This document shows, in pieces, positions 27,274 to 34,971 of a DNA stretch of 64,000 nucleotides. The stretch spans positions 57,332-121,331 of the forward strand of contig NZ_NMWV01000025.1 of NCBI RefSeq assembly GCF_002860405.1, written 5' to 3'. The notes beneath the pieces are model-generated. The model had not been told where the DNA came from. It searched no databases and worked only from the letters and a program-made list of their open reading frames with translations. Each line of letters begins with the position of its first letter. Positions within the stretch are counted from its first letter, which is position 1. Position numbers and translations under genes: made by a program. This DNA is from Bifidobacterium imperatoris. GTDB lineage: Bacteria; Actinomycetota; Actinomycetes; Actinomycetales; Bifidobacteriaceae.

Positions 27274-27989
27274 ACGCCGAGCTTCTTCATGGTGCTGCAC
27301 ACCAGGCTGTTGATCTCATCGAAGCGTCCCCACCAAGGGGCTCCGCTGTTGCCGTGAATCAACGGCACGCCGGTCTGCTGGAGCAGGTTGGCCTGGTCGA
27401 CGTGGGTGAGCGCGGTGCGCCCCTTGCCGGGCTCGCAATACCAGATCACTCCAGTGTCGTCGTTGCGGATCATCAATGCCGCCATGATATCTACCTCCTG
27501 TGTTCCGGCACTGACGCCGGATAATTTCTGTTGGACAAGTTGGACGAAAGCGCCCCAGTTATAGCCGAAGCGCGAAAAGTACGGGATGGGGTCGGTGTGG
27601 TCGCTGCCGCCGTAGGTCTGCGAGAACCACTGGTGGGGGTGCATGCGGTCCACACCCCACCCGCGAGCGCGCAATCGTTGGGCAATCACGTCGGCGGCGA
27701 TTTCAATACCTTTCCAGAAGTCCGACGCGTTGGTGGCCTCGCAGATCTCGATGCCCTCGCACGTTCCATTGCCGTTGCCGACCTGCCAGCACAACCGGTC
27801 GTAGGGCACGCAGTGGATCGCCTCCGTCCAGTCGGACGTGAGGTGCACCGCGTAATCGTAGCCGCGGCTCCACAAATCCCGGTGGTTGCGGGCCGTGGCG
27901 CCGGGGTTCGCCGTGGAGTGCACGGCGAACAGGGACGGGCTGAGATACCCGTGCCCCTGGTTGACGATCTCCTCCTTGATCTGCACCAT
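27270..27989 (-). CDS. Endolysin, N-acetylmuramoyl-L-alanine amidase
   Basis: A 239-residue lysin. The N-terminal ~150 residues are an amidase_2/PGRP domain: Zn-ligand His in FAVHSTANPGATARNHRD, and later DRMHPHQWFSQTYGGSDH. The C-terminal ~70 residues look like a cell-wall binding part (Trp/Asn-rich). No signal peptide, so export needs the upstream holins. It overlaps the 33-residue peptide gene downstream and is 3 nt from the holin gene upstream. Confidence 0.9.
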   Translation of the reverse strand: MVQIKEEIVNQGHGYLSPSLFAVHSTANPGATARNHRDLWSRGYDYAVHLTSDWTEAIHCVPYDRLCWQVGNGNGTCEGIEICEATNASDFWKGIEIAADVIAQRLRARGWGVDRMHPHQWFSQTYGGSDHTDPIPYFSRFGYNWGAFVQLVQQKLSGVSAGTQEVDIMAALMIRNDDTGVIWYCEPGKGRTALTHVDQANLLQQTGVPLIHGNSGAPWWGRFDEINSLVCSTMKKLGV

Positions 27990-27992
27990 GAC

Positions 27993-28388
27993 TCACTCCG
28001 TGATGGTCTTGGTATCAGGGTCCTCGATCATCTCGCTCATCGGCACGACCTCGCCCGGCATATCCACCGCATTGCCGGTGGACTGGGCGAGCTTGACGGC
28101 GTCGACGACCTGCTGGCCCTGCACGGCGGCGCCGGTCATGTTGTTGTTGCGCCACCACGACCAGACGGACGAGACGACGGCGATGACGCCGGTGATCGCG
28201 GTCGACACCTGGTCCGTGGTGAACGGCAGTGCCGCGACCCCCGCGATGGACAGGCCGGTCTGGAGCACGCTGAACAGCTGGACGAGGAGCAGCACGATCG
28301 ATTTCGTGCGCTCCAAGGTCAAGCCCGGGATCGTGGTAGTGGTGGTATTGGCGGCCTTGTGGTCGGCCACTCCGGCGATGTTTGCCAT
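27993..28388 (-). CDS. Phage holin (SPP1/phiLC3-like)
   Basis: A 131-residue protein with two hydrophobic segments: residues ~28-52 (IVLLLVQLFSVLQTGLSIAG) and ~57-75 (STAITGVIAVVSSVWSWW). A turn lies between them, and then WRNNN and a charged C-terminus. The SxxSxxxWxRNN pattern is common in small Gram-positive phage holins. It sits directly upstream of the endolysin. Confidence 0.8.
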   Translation of the reverse strand: MANIAGVADHKAANTTTTTIPGLTLERTKSIVLLLVQLFSVLQTGLSIAGVAALPFTTDQVSTAITGVIAVVSSVWSWWRNNNMTGAAVQGQQVVDAVKLAQSTGNAVDMPGEVVPMSEMIEDPDTKTITE

Positions 28389-28400
28389 TGGTGTTCCTTT

Positions 28401-28757
28401 CTATTGGTGGTTGTTTCCTCCGCGCCGGAGGTCGTTGACTTCGTGGCGCAGTTCGATGAGGTTCTGCTCGGTGGTGGTGATGCGCCTGTTGACGGTCGCG
28501 AATTCGCCGTTCATGTCGTCACGCAGATCGTCTACCGCACCGCGCAATGATTCGATGGCGTCCAGAGTGCGCCGGTTTTTGTCGTCGAGGTCGTCGCGCA
28601 ATGGCATCTCGTGGTTGTTCGTGATCTCGCCTCGCGTCGCCCTGTCCCTCTCGTCGCCTCTGTGGTTGATCCAAATAGCGGTGACGATCTGGGCGGCGAG
28701 CACCAGGGCGCTCACCACGATGTACGCCCATGCGGGCAATCCCTCGGGCAGGTTCAT
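28401..28757 (-). CDS. Membrane-anchored coiled-coil lysis-module protein (possible second holin)
   Basis: 118 residues: an N-terminal membrane helix (AYIVVSALVLAAQIVTAIWI), then a long charged heptad region (DDLDDKNRRTLDAIESL...) predicted coiled coil. Similar one-pass proteins (DUF2746-like) precede holins in actinophages and may modulate lysis timing. First minus-strand lysis gene, beginning beside the divergent recombinase gene. Confidence 0.7.
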   Translation of the reverse strand: MNLPEGLPAWAYIVVSALVLAAQIVTAIWINHRGDERDRATRGEITNNHEMPLRDDLDDKNRRTLDAIESLRGAVDDLRDDMNGEFATVNRRITTTEQNLIELRHEVNDLRRGGNNHQ

Positions 28758-28777
28758 GCACGGCTCCTACGGTGTGG

Positions 28778-28827
28778 AAAACCCACACGTAGACCCGCAT
28801 GGGACGGCCATGCGGCGTGTGGGTTTT
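28778..28827. promoter_or_regulatory. Long hairpin directly upstream of the recombinase ribosome site
   Basis: The outer arms AAAACCCACACG (28778-28789) and CGTGTGGGTTTT (28816-28827) and the inner arms CCGCATGG / CCATGCGG form one extended stem. The recombinase GGAGG follows at 28828. Its A and T ends would let it terminate in both directions, so it could keep recombinase expression low or insulate it from the leftward lysis genes. Confidence 0.7.
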
Positions 28828-28838
28828 GGAGGTCGGAA

Positions 28839-29702
28839 ATGTTACTGAATGAGTATTGGGCTGAGTCCTATTGGCCGGCATGCGGCAGGCTGCGCGAATG
28901 CACGCGCGTCGGATACGCGAGCGCATGGAACCGTCATATACGACCGGAATTGGGCGATGTGGAGTTGGTGAATCTGACGGGGCCGCGCATCCAATCGTGG
29001 CTGGACTCGATAAACTCGCCGGGTGCCGCGCGCAAGGCATGGGCCGTGCTCCGGCAGATGCTGCGTTCGGCGGTGCGGCTCGGATTACTGGATGTGGACG
29101 TGACCGGCAGGGTCACACCGCCGAAGCCCTCCGGCTATGAGCCGGAGGTGCTGGATATCCGCCAGATACGCCAGTTGCTGCAGGGTTTCCACGGGCATGA
29201 GCTCGAGGCTTGGCTGATCTGCAGCGTCTGCCTCGGACTACGCACCGAAGAAGCTCTCGGATTGGAATGGTCTGACGTGAATCTCAACACCGGCAAGGTC
29301 AGAATCCGGCGAGGATTGCAATGGGTGGACGGCCACGAGGCGATAGTCGAGCCGAAGACCGAGCTATCGCGTCGCACCGTCGTGCTGCCGCGATTCGCGG
29401 TGCTCCGCCTGCGTGAAATCAGACCACGCGAAAGCGGTCGGCTTATCGGATTCCTGAACCCTGGTCAGGTAGCTCGCCGCTACGCCTCATGGTGTCATTC
29501 GCAGAATCTGCCATACGTGCCGCGCCGCAATCTGCGCCACAGTTGGGCCAGCACCGCATTGGGAGCCGGAGTGGACGTGGCCGTGGTCAGCCGGGCGCTC
29601 GGCCATTCCAGCATCGCAACCACAGCCCGTTACTACCTGCGCCCCGATAGCGAGGTGTTGCGCGAGGCACAACGCACATGGGAGCACGCCCTCATACGTT
29701 AA
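28839..29702 (+). CDS. Tyrosine recombinase (phage shufflon recombinase)
   Basis: A 287-residue tyrosine recombinase. Residues ~1-95 form a SAM-like core-binding domain and ~100-287 the catalytic domain. It has the first Arg in CLGLRTEEALGLEW, the second Arg/His box in RRNLRHSWASTALGAG, LGHSSIATTARYYL with His, and the nucleophile Tyr. GGAGG lies 6 nt before the ATG. Plus strand, opposite to all neighbouring late genes. Its stop is 4 nt from the first of seven TTCGCTAACCCA sites bounding alternative tail-fibre ends. This context points to cassette inversion rather than prophage integration, though dual use cannot be excluded. Confidence 0.88.
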   Translation: MLLNEYWAESYWPACGRLRECTRVGYASAWNRHIRPELGDVELVNLTGPRIQSWLDSINSPGAARKAWAVLRQMLRSAVRLGLLDVDVTGRVTPPKPSGYEPEVLDIRQIRQLLQGFHGHELEAWLICSVCLGLRTEEALGLEWSDVNLNTGKVRIRRGLQWVDGHEAIVEPKTELSRRTVVLPRFAVLRLREIRPRESGRLIGFLNPGQVARRYASWCHSQNLPYVPRRNLRHSWASTALGAGVDVAVVSRALGHSSIATTARYYLRPDSEVLREAQRTWEHALIR

Positions 29703-29706
29703 GGGA

Positions 29707-30019
29707 TTCGCTAACCCAATCGTCTGTATCGTTTACTGGCCCCTACGCAATGAATGTAAGACTCATGCGCATAGGTCGCATCGTTATAGCGGTCGGTCAA
29801 CCTTCGCCATCATCTAGTTATGTGACCGGAGAATTGAAAGCTACAGAGAAAATCCCGGAAGGATACAGGCCTGCGATCAACGGCGCGATCCTGTTTGTAT
29901 CGAACAATGGCGGTGCAGTCGGCAGCTGGTACATAGACTCTGACGGAAGCATTACCATTCGAGGTAAAGCGGATAAAGGGTATTTCCAAACCTGCACCGG
30001 CAGCTGGCTGACCGCCTAG
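29707..30019 (+). other. Silent tail-fibre C-terminal cassette 1
   Basis: An open frame of 103 codons from the core (S-L-T-Q-S-S-V...) to TAG at 30017-30019, with no own start. The frame is the same as in the expressed gene. The end (PEGYRPAINGAILF... then SWYIDSDGSITIRGKA) looks like a beta-rich fibre tip. It would be expressed after inversion between 29707 and 31922. Confidence 0.8.
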
Positions 30020-30021
30020 CT

Positions 30022-30307
30022 TTCGCTAACCCACGGACTGACAGACTGCGAATCGGGTATATGGGCTGGCAACACGAATGGCGACGCGGTGTCCGCGGTC
30101 AAATGGACTCGCCATTCGACCATGCCCACCGGATTCCTCGTCACCCGCATGAAGCACCCCAATGAAGATGATGCCTCCGTGCTGCACGTGCTACCTACTC
30201 TATGGGATTTACGCAGTACGGAGGCATGGGTGCGATTCCGCAACACACTTACCGACACGTGGGCCACCAACCATATCGTCAAATTCACTTGGCTGGCATG
30301 GTGGTAG
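30022..30307 (+). other. Silent tail-fibre C-terminal cassette 2
   Basis: An in-frame stretch of 94 codons from the core to TAG at 30305-30307, Trp- and Thr-rich (ending VKFTWLAWW). No start or ribosome site, so silent in the present orientation. Confidence 0.75.
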
Positions 30308-30309
30308 TT

Positions 30310-30652
30310 TTCGCTAACCCAGCCCATTCTGTGGTCCGGCTCCATTCAGGAAGGTTCGGCGCAATTCTCCAAAGACGTCAGTGTGTTTAAATGGCTGTTG
30401 CTTGAAGGAAAGGACGATGACGGACTGTATAGATCGTTTACGATTCCAGTCCTTCCCGATATGGCGACAACGCTCAGCTGGCACACTACATCCATTACCA
30501 CAGGAAAAACATGGTTCAAAGATGTTCGATTCACCATTAAAAATGGCGGATTCTCAATCAACACCCACCGTGCCCGTGATGCAGATAGCGTCAGCAAACT
30601 TGTTGCTACCAGCAAACTACTCACTCTGACCATCATCTACGGGATTCGCTAA
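30310..30652 (+). other. Silent tail-fibre C-terminal cassette 3
   Basis: 113 codons from the core; the stop TAA (30650-30652) lies inside the next core. It encodes a beta-rich sequence with segments such as KWLLLEGKDDDGLYRSF and SWHTTSITTGKTWF. Silent as it stands. Confidence 0.75.
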
Positions 30653-30915
30653 CCCATCAGCTGGTGTCCGGATTGGGTGGAGGAATCTACAAAGGCGGAA
30701 TCAAGGGCGGAGCCACATGGAACAACACCATCATATTTGACAAGCCATTCAAGAAGCCTCCCCTTATGTGGTGCGAATCAGGCGACGTGACATTCAATGC
30801 CGCGATTACCGACATTACGACAACCGGATTCGTCTATTGGATAGTCAACGTCATGGATCAACCAAATTCGCGTGACGTTTACCCACGCTGGTACGCCTAC
30901 GGCGAGCTTGCATAG
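30645..30915 (+). other. Silent tail-fibre C-terminal cassette 4
   Basis: 89 codons from the core to TAG at 30913-30915. The pattern FDKPFKKPPLMWC ... ITTTGFVYWIVN ... RWYAYGELA parallels the expressed end (KWAHAFAETPTVVGW ... VTTTGCSISIKN ... VYAVAYGKLE), so both share a fold. Confidence 0.8.
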
Positions 30916-30917
30916 CT

Positions 30918-31289
30918 TTCGCTAACCCAGCCACTGCTGTACGCGCATTTCAAGATGCAGAACGATAACTCGTTCACAGGCGATAGTTACGGCGGTATGC
31001 AGCTGATTATCATAGATCAAGCGAACCGGCTTCTGCACGTGAATCTCACCTCGTTCATCAGCCACGTGATGTCACCAACTATGGCGTCATTCAGCCGAAG
31101 TCAGGGGTGAAGCCCTCGAAGGACGTGAATCTCGGCTGCCTGTGGTCGTTGCCGAACTCCGGCTACGGCAAGCAGGCCACATGGAAGACGAACGGGCAGA
31201 TTGTCATCGTCGGCAACCTATCCAATGGTGACCGGTGCATCCATACGCCAGTCACCATCCCCATTCCCGATGGGGTCACCTTCGCCTAA
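30918..31289 (+). pseudogene. Silent cassette 5, frameshifted
   Basis: From the core the expressed frame stops early at TGA 31108-31110 (63 codons). The homologous continuation (GVKPSKDVNLGC ... PIPDGVTFA, stop 31287-31289) lies in another frame. An indel near 31050-31080 separates them. If switched in, it would give a shortened fibre end. It faces cassette 6 tail to tail. Confidence 0.75.
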
Positions 31290-31315
31290 GCGAACGTGAC
31301 CCCATCGGGAATGGG
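31260..31315. repeat. 26-bp inverted repeat joining the ends of cassettes 5 and 6
   Basis: The arms 31260-31285 and 31290-31315 differ at one base and are separated by CTAA. Each arm encodes the shared C-terminus PIPDGVTFA of the two convergent cassettes. The DNA could form a strong hairpin or cruciform. There is no TTCGCTAACCCA core here. Confidence 0.85.
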
Positions 31316-31646
31316 CACGATGAACGATGCCGGCTGCAGGTAATCCCCTGCGGTGGCATTGGTCCGGAGACTGATCTTGCCGTCCGTCTGCCATGCGCAA
31401 CGGTAGGTGAAGTTGCCGGTCGCGTGCTGGTAGACGAATCCGAGGTCTATCTCCTTGCTGGGCTTCGGGCCACTCTTGTAGAGCATGAACCCGAAGCTCT
31501 CCACGGTCACGTTGATGCCGATCGGCGGCAGGTGCAGATACAGCAATCCCAGTCCTTCGTGTATATAGATGACCGGGTCGAATCGCATCTGGAAACTGCC
31601 GGTGTTCTGGGTTTGGAACACAGCGGTCTGCGTTTGGGTTAGCGAA
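31286..31646 (-). other. Silent tail-fibre C-terminal cassette 6 (inverted)
   Basis: A minus-strand cassette of 119 codons from the core at 31646-31635 to TAG at 31288-31286, in the expressed frame. It ends in PIPDGVTFA like cassette 5 and carries KPSKEIDLGFVYQ, parallel to cassette 5's KPSKDVNLGC. It lies directly behind the stop of the expressed gene and has no start. Confidence 0.8.
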
Positions 31647-31648
31647 AG

Positions 31649-32419
31649 CTACTCAAGTTTGCCGTAGGCGACTGCGTACACGTGCCCCTCGATGCCGTTG
31701 GCCTGTTCTCCAACGTTTTTGATTGAGATGGAGCAGCCGGTTGTGGTGACGGAGCCGATGGCGCATGAGTAGATGTTGTCATTCGCATACCAGCCGACCA
31801 CAGTGGGAGTTTCTGCGAACGCATGTGCCCATTTCGTGTTCTGGACAGTCACTGCGTTCGGCTGGAGCACTCCCTTCACAACGCCGCCGTCCGAGCGAGA
31901 GAATCCGTAGTGGGTTAGCGAATCCCACACGTCCTTCATAGGCTTCAGCACGTTGAACAACGGGACGAGAGTGCCGACGGTGATGCCGTCGATGGGGATG
32001 CGGTACAGGGGCATGTCGTGGGTGGTGACGCCGTCGAGGATACTACCGGTGTTGTGGGCCGGATCCGCTGGGGTGCCAGTGGCGTTGGTTCCCTTAATGA
32101 CCACGAGCGAGCAGGTTTCCACACCGGTGGTGGTGTTCTTTGTGTAGCGGAGCACCACTTTATCGTTGCGTTTCTGGCCTTGGGTGCCGGATTGCACGGT
32201 GGCGGTGGTCGTGCCGGTCAAGTGCACGTGGCGACCGTTGAGCACGGCGTCGCCGGATTGGACGGCGATGGTGTTCGCGTTGCTCATGGTGGCCTTGAGC
32301 TGGTTGCCTGTGGCGAGCGCGTAGTCGCCGGGGCCTACGATACCGGCTTGGAACGCGCCGATGTCGTCGCTGTTGATGTGTGGGGTTCCGGCGAAGCCGG
32401 TGATGAGTTCGACTGTCAT
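31649..32419 (-). CDS. Tail fibre / receptor-binding protein with switchable C-terminus
   Basis: 256 residues in the present arrangement. The constant part (1-166) ends FNVLKPMKDVWD; the core site encodes S-L-T, then ~87 variable residues end in VYAVAYGKLE. The N-terminal part (ITGFAGTPHINSDDIGAFQ...) resembles siphovirus receptor-binding or baseplate proteins. The stop at 31649 is followed at once by another core. AAAGGAA precedes the ATG at 32419. Last fibre gene before the lysis module. Probably decides host receptor choice. Confidence 0.85.
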   Translation of the reverse strand: MTVELITGFAGTPHINSDDIGAFQAGIVGPGDYALATGNQLKATMSNANTIAVQSGDAVLNGRHVHLTGTTTATVQSGTQGQKRNDKVVLRYTKNTTTGVETCSLVVIKGTNATGTPADPAHNTGSILDGVTTHDMPLYRIPIDGITVGTLVPLFNVLKPMKDVWDSLTHYGFSRSDGGVVKGVLQPNAVTVQNTKWAHAFAETPTVVGWYANDNIYSCAIGSVTTTGCSISIKNVGEQANGIEGHVYAVAYGKLE

Positions 32420-32435
32420 GGTGGTTCCTTTCGTG

Positions 32436-33017
32436 TTAGGCGGTGCGTTGCCAGAGGTATCCGGTGAAGCCTGTGGCTTCGAGTTGTTTCCAGGTGCCGC
32501 CGAGGCTGGTTGTCGGGTTGGTGTTGGTGGTGGTCATCATGATGGCTCCGATGGGCCATGAGGCGAGTTGTACGGTGTCGAGTTTTTTCTTGTCGGCGGC
32601 GCTCATGAGTCCGTTGGCGCTCTGTGTGGCTGTGCCGTAGGTGGTGTTCGTGTCGGGTGGCACTTGCCAGGTGCCATCGGAGCGTAGATAGCGGTTGCTG
32701 GCACCGGCCGCCGGCGCGGGTGCGAGTCCTGCGGATCCGGCGGTGGTTGCGGTGGAGCCTTTCATGGTGGCGTGCGTGTGGTTGGCCGTGGCGGCTCCGA
32801 TGTTGGCGGGTGTGATGCCGAGGTTGGCGCGTGCCGTGGATGCGTCGGTGGCTCCTGTGCCGCCTTTGGCTATCGGCATGGTGGGCAGCCGGTCGGTGGC
32901 GAGGGTGCCGCTGGTGATGTCGCCGGCTGCGTGTTTGTGGCCGATGGCCGCGAAACCGGCTTTGATCTTGGCGACGAGGTGTTGGATGTTGCTGATCGTG
33001 ACGTATTTCGAGGCCAT
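32436..33017 (-). CDS. Tail fibre / collar-like protein
   Basis: 193 residues. It contains fibre motifs PIAKGGTGATDASTARANLG, RYLRSDGTWQVP, GLMSAADKKKLD, and a C-terminal domain PIGAIMMTTTNTNPTTSLGG then TWKQL...GYLWQRTA. The same last two blocks occur in the protein at 35.4-36.9 kb, so the phage reuses a fibre-tip module. Likely a trimeric fibre near the receptor-binding protein. Confidence 0.75.
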   Translation of the reverse strand: MASKYVTISNIQHLVAKIKAGFAAIGHKHAAGDITSGTLATDRLPTMPIAKGGTGATDASTARANLGITPANIGAATANHTHATMKGSTATTAGSAGLAPAPAAGASNRYLRSDGTWQVPPDTNTTYGTATQSANGLMSAADKKKLDTVQLASWPIGAIMMTTTNTNPTTSLGGTWKQLEATGFTGYLWQRTA

Positions 33018-33042
33018 CGGGTGTTCTCCTTCGGAGGTGCGG

Positions 33043-33849
33043 TTAGAACAGGGCGTCGATTTCGGCGTCGGTGGCCGCGACGAGGTCGGTCTTGAGCATG
33101 TAGCCGCTCAGGTCGATCATGCCGGTGAGCGCGTCCCATTTCATCGTGGTGGTGGCGTTGTCGCCTTCGCCGGTGGTGACGGCCACGGCGACGACGTTGG
33201 TGCCTGCCGGCAGGTTCTTGCCCGCGCCGTCGACGAAGTCGGCCGTGGTGGTGAACGCGTTGGTGACGTTGTACACGTCGCCTTTGGCGGTCTTGTCCAG
33301 TGCGGGCAGGTCGGCGAACGCGGCGGAGCCCTTGGCGCGGAACGCGGAGCCGAGCGAGTTCTGCAGTTCGGTCTTTGCGGCGTTGACCTTGGCGTCCACG
33401 TTTGCGGCGGTCTGGTAGCCCTTGCCGGTGACGATGGTGTCGACCTGGGCGGCGGTCTGGTAGCCCTTCGCGGTGATGGCGGTCTCGACGTTGGCTGCGG
33501 TCTGGTAGCCGAGCTTCTTGACGTCGTCGACGGCTCCGGTGCGCGCATCGCTGGCGGCGGTGGTCACGTCCGCGGGGGTGGCGAGTCCGAGGCTGGCGGC
33601 GGTCTGTTCGCCGCTGGCGATTTCCTTGCCTCCGATGGACGGCTTGCCGGTCAGGTCCGCGTATGCGCCGGAGAATGTGGAGTCGCCGGCGTTCTGGATC
33701 TTGGTGACGAGTTCGTCGGTGAGGTTGTTGTCGGAGAGCACCTTGTAGGTGTCGGTGCTGCCGGTCTTGAGTTCCTTGGCGACGAACAGGGTCTTGAGCT
33801 TCGCGAGGAACGCGGCGAGGTTGTCGAGGTTGATGAATTTCGTTGCCAT
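33043..33849 (-). CDS. Tail fibre-like protein with GYQTAA repeats
   Basis: 268 residues. Three tandem GYQTAA.V units (about 17 residues each, near 120-165) give a repeated shaft pattern. The C-terminus ends VAATDAEIDALF, a tail shared in form with two neighbouring proteins. AAGGAAG lies 8 nt before the ATG at 33849; longer frames upstream are not supported. Structural tail component; exact place unknown. Confidence 0.7.
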   Translation of the reverse strand: MATKFINLDNLAAFLAKLKTLFVAKELKTGSTDTYKVLSDNNLTDELVTKIQNAGDSTFSGAYADLTGKPSIGGKEIASGEQTAASLGLATPADVTTAASDARTGAVDDVKKLGYQTAANVETAITAKGYQTAAQVDTIVTGKGYQTAANVDAKVNAAKTELQNSLGSAFRAKGSAAFADLPALDKTAKGDVYNVTNAFTTTADFVDGAGKNLPAGTNVVAVAVTTGEGDNATTTMKWDALTGMIDLSGYMLKTDLVAATDAEIDALF

Positions 33850-33868
33850 GATGGCTTCCTTTCGGTGG

Positions 33869-34060
33869 TTACTTGCTGCTGGGGTTGAACAGGTTGTTGA
33901 TGTCGTCGTCGGTGGCGGCTTCGATGTTTCCGGCTGCCGTTTCAAGCTCCTTGAGCTTCTCGGGCAGTCGTTTACCGTCCACGTCCACATCCTTGGCGTT
34001 GACCATGGGGAACGCGCCGTTGTTCTTCGGCGCGAGCGTGTCAATCAGTTCGATGGCCAT
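33869..34060 (-). CDS. Small tail-associated protein
   Basis: 63 residues: a helical segment (RLPEKLKELETAAGNIE) and the end AATDDDINNLFNPSSK, again the ATDxDIxxLF pattern. Only one base separates its ATG from the upstream gene stop. It could be a connector between fibre subunits; no known family. Confidence 0.65.
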   Translation of the reverse strand: MAIELIDTLAPKNNGAFPMVNAKDVDVDGKRLPEKLKELETAAGNIEAATDDDINNLFNPSSK

Positions 34061-34061
34061 T

Positions 34062-34820
34062 TCAGCTCACCTCCACGGTGGTCTTGCCGAGGTTGGCGTT
34101 GGTGGATTTCCATACGGCGTAGCTGACGGTCGCGCCGCTCGCGTTCGTGTGGTCGAACGTGGTCAGCAGGTTGAAGCCTCCCTCGAAGCCGCCGACCTTG
34201 AACGTGGGCGTGCCCCAGCTTGCCGGGAACGCGTAGTAGATGTGCTGTCCATCGCCGGCGGTCAGCGTGAACGTTTTGGCGCGCGACGTGGCGTATTCGC
34301 CGGCGGCCTGGTTGATGAGCTCGTCGGTGATACCCGCGGCGGCGAGGTCGGTTGCGGTGAACCAGTGACGTTTGTCGTAGAACGTGATTCCCGCCGTGCG
34401 TGATGCGCTGGCGTTCCGTGCGTCGGTGGCCTTGAGCGTCCACTGCTTGTTCGCGGTGAGGTTCACGCCCTTGAGGGAGGCGCCCTTCGAGGTCGGCTCC
34501 TGAGCCGCGTCGTCGAGCGTGAGCGTCGAGGGGATCTTGTTCAGTCCCCATGCGAGCTCCACGTCCGTGACGGTGGCGCCGCGTTCGGCCTGCGACGGCG
34601 CGCAGGTGAACGAGGTGACCGCGATCTTCGAGTACAGACTGATGGTGCCATCCTCGGTGATGTCGAAGTCGGCGCCGGGTTTGACGATGCCGGCCTTGTC
34701 TGCCGTGGCGATGGAGCCGCCCTCGCCTTTCAGGGCGAATTTGGCTTCGTTGGCCGCGTCCTGTTTGGTTTTGAACCGTGCGAGCCGGTCCAGGTCGATG
34801 ACCTTGCTTGTGTCAGCCAT
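34062..34820 (-). CDS. Tail/baseplate protein
   Basis: 252 residues. The N-terminus (VIDLDRLARFKTKQDAANEA) resembles short trimerising starts of fibre proteins (compare FINLDNLAAFLAKLK in the 33.0-kb gene). The middle and C-terminal parts are beta-rich, with an Ig-like stretch around 65-140. It overlaps the preceding 52-residue gene by 8 nt. Function inferred from position. Confidence 0.65.
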   Translation of the reverse strand: MADTSKVIDLDRLARFKTKQDAANEAKFALKGEGGSIATADKAGIVKPGADFDITEDGTISLYSKIAVTSFTCAPSQAERGATVTDVELAWGLNKIPSTLTLDDAAQEPTSKGASLKGVNLTANKQWTLKATDARNASASRTAGITFYDKRHWFTATDLAAAGITDELINQAAGEYATSRAKTFTLTAGDGQHIYYAFPASWGTPTFKVGGFEGGFNLLTTFDHTNASGATVSYAVWKSTNANLGKTTVEVS

Positions 34821-34971
34821 CGTGTTCCTCCTTATCTGTGGTTGGTGTTGGGAACAGGTTGTCGATGTCCGTGTCGGTGGCGTAGACGATGCTCACGTCG
34901 CCGATGACCGCGTCCTCGAGGATGATTACCGGCCCCTCGTCGCACGAGCAGCCGTCCAGTGTGCGGATCAT
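34813..34971 (-). CDS. 52-residue tail-module protein
   Basis: MIRTLDGCSCDEG..., ending YATDTDIDNLFPTPTTDKEE. Its ATG overlaps the upstream stop (ATGA) and its end overlaps the next gene, so it is surely translated by coupling. It is the third protein here with the ATDxDIxxLF pattern. No known family. Confidence 0.65.
   Translation of the reverse strand: MIRTLDGCSCDEGPVIILEDAVIGDVSIVYATDTDIDNLFPTPTTDKEEHDG

Larger units (their letters stand above)
29707..31922. repeat. Shufflon: seven TTCGCTAACCCA recombination sites bounding tail-fibre cassettes
   Basis: Exact 12-bp core copies lie at 29707-29718, 30022-30033, 30310-30321, 30645-30656 and 30918-30929 (plus orientation) and at 31635-31646 and 31911-31922 (minus orientation). 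The preceding bases are GGGA, GCT or GTT. The core reads in frame as S-L-T at the join of the expressed fibre gene. Each cassette runs from a core to a stop codon lying at or within a few bases of the next core, except the tail-to-tail pair ending at 31286-31289. Pairs of opposite cores would invert the DNA between them. Confidence 0.9.

Noticed and set aside
28839..29702. The tyrosine recombinase as the prophage integrase
   Set aside because: It lies inside the late region beside seven short cores, not at a prophage end with an att site. Left open only as a possible second role.
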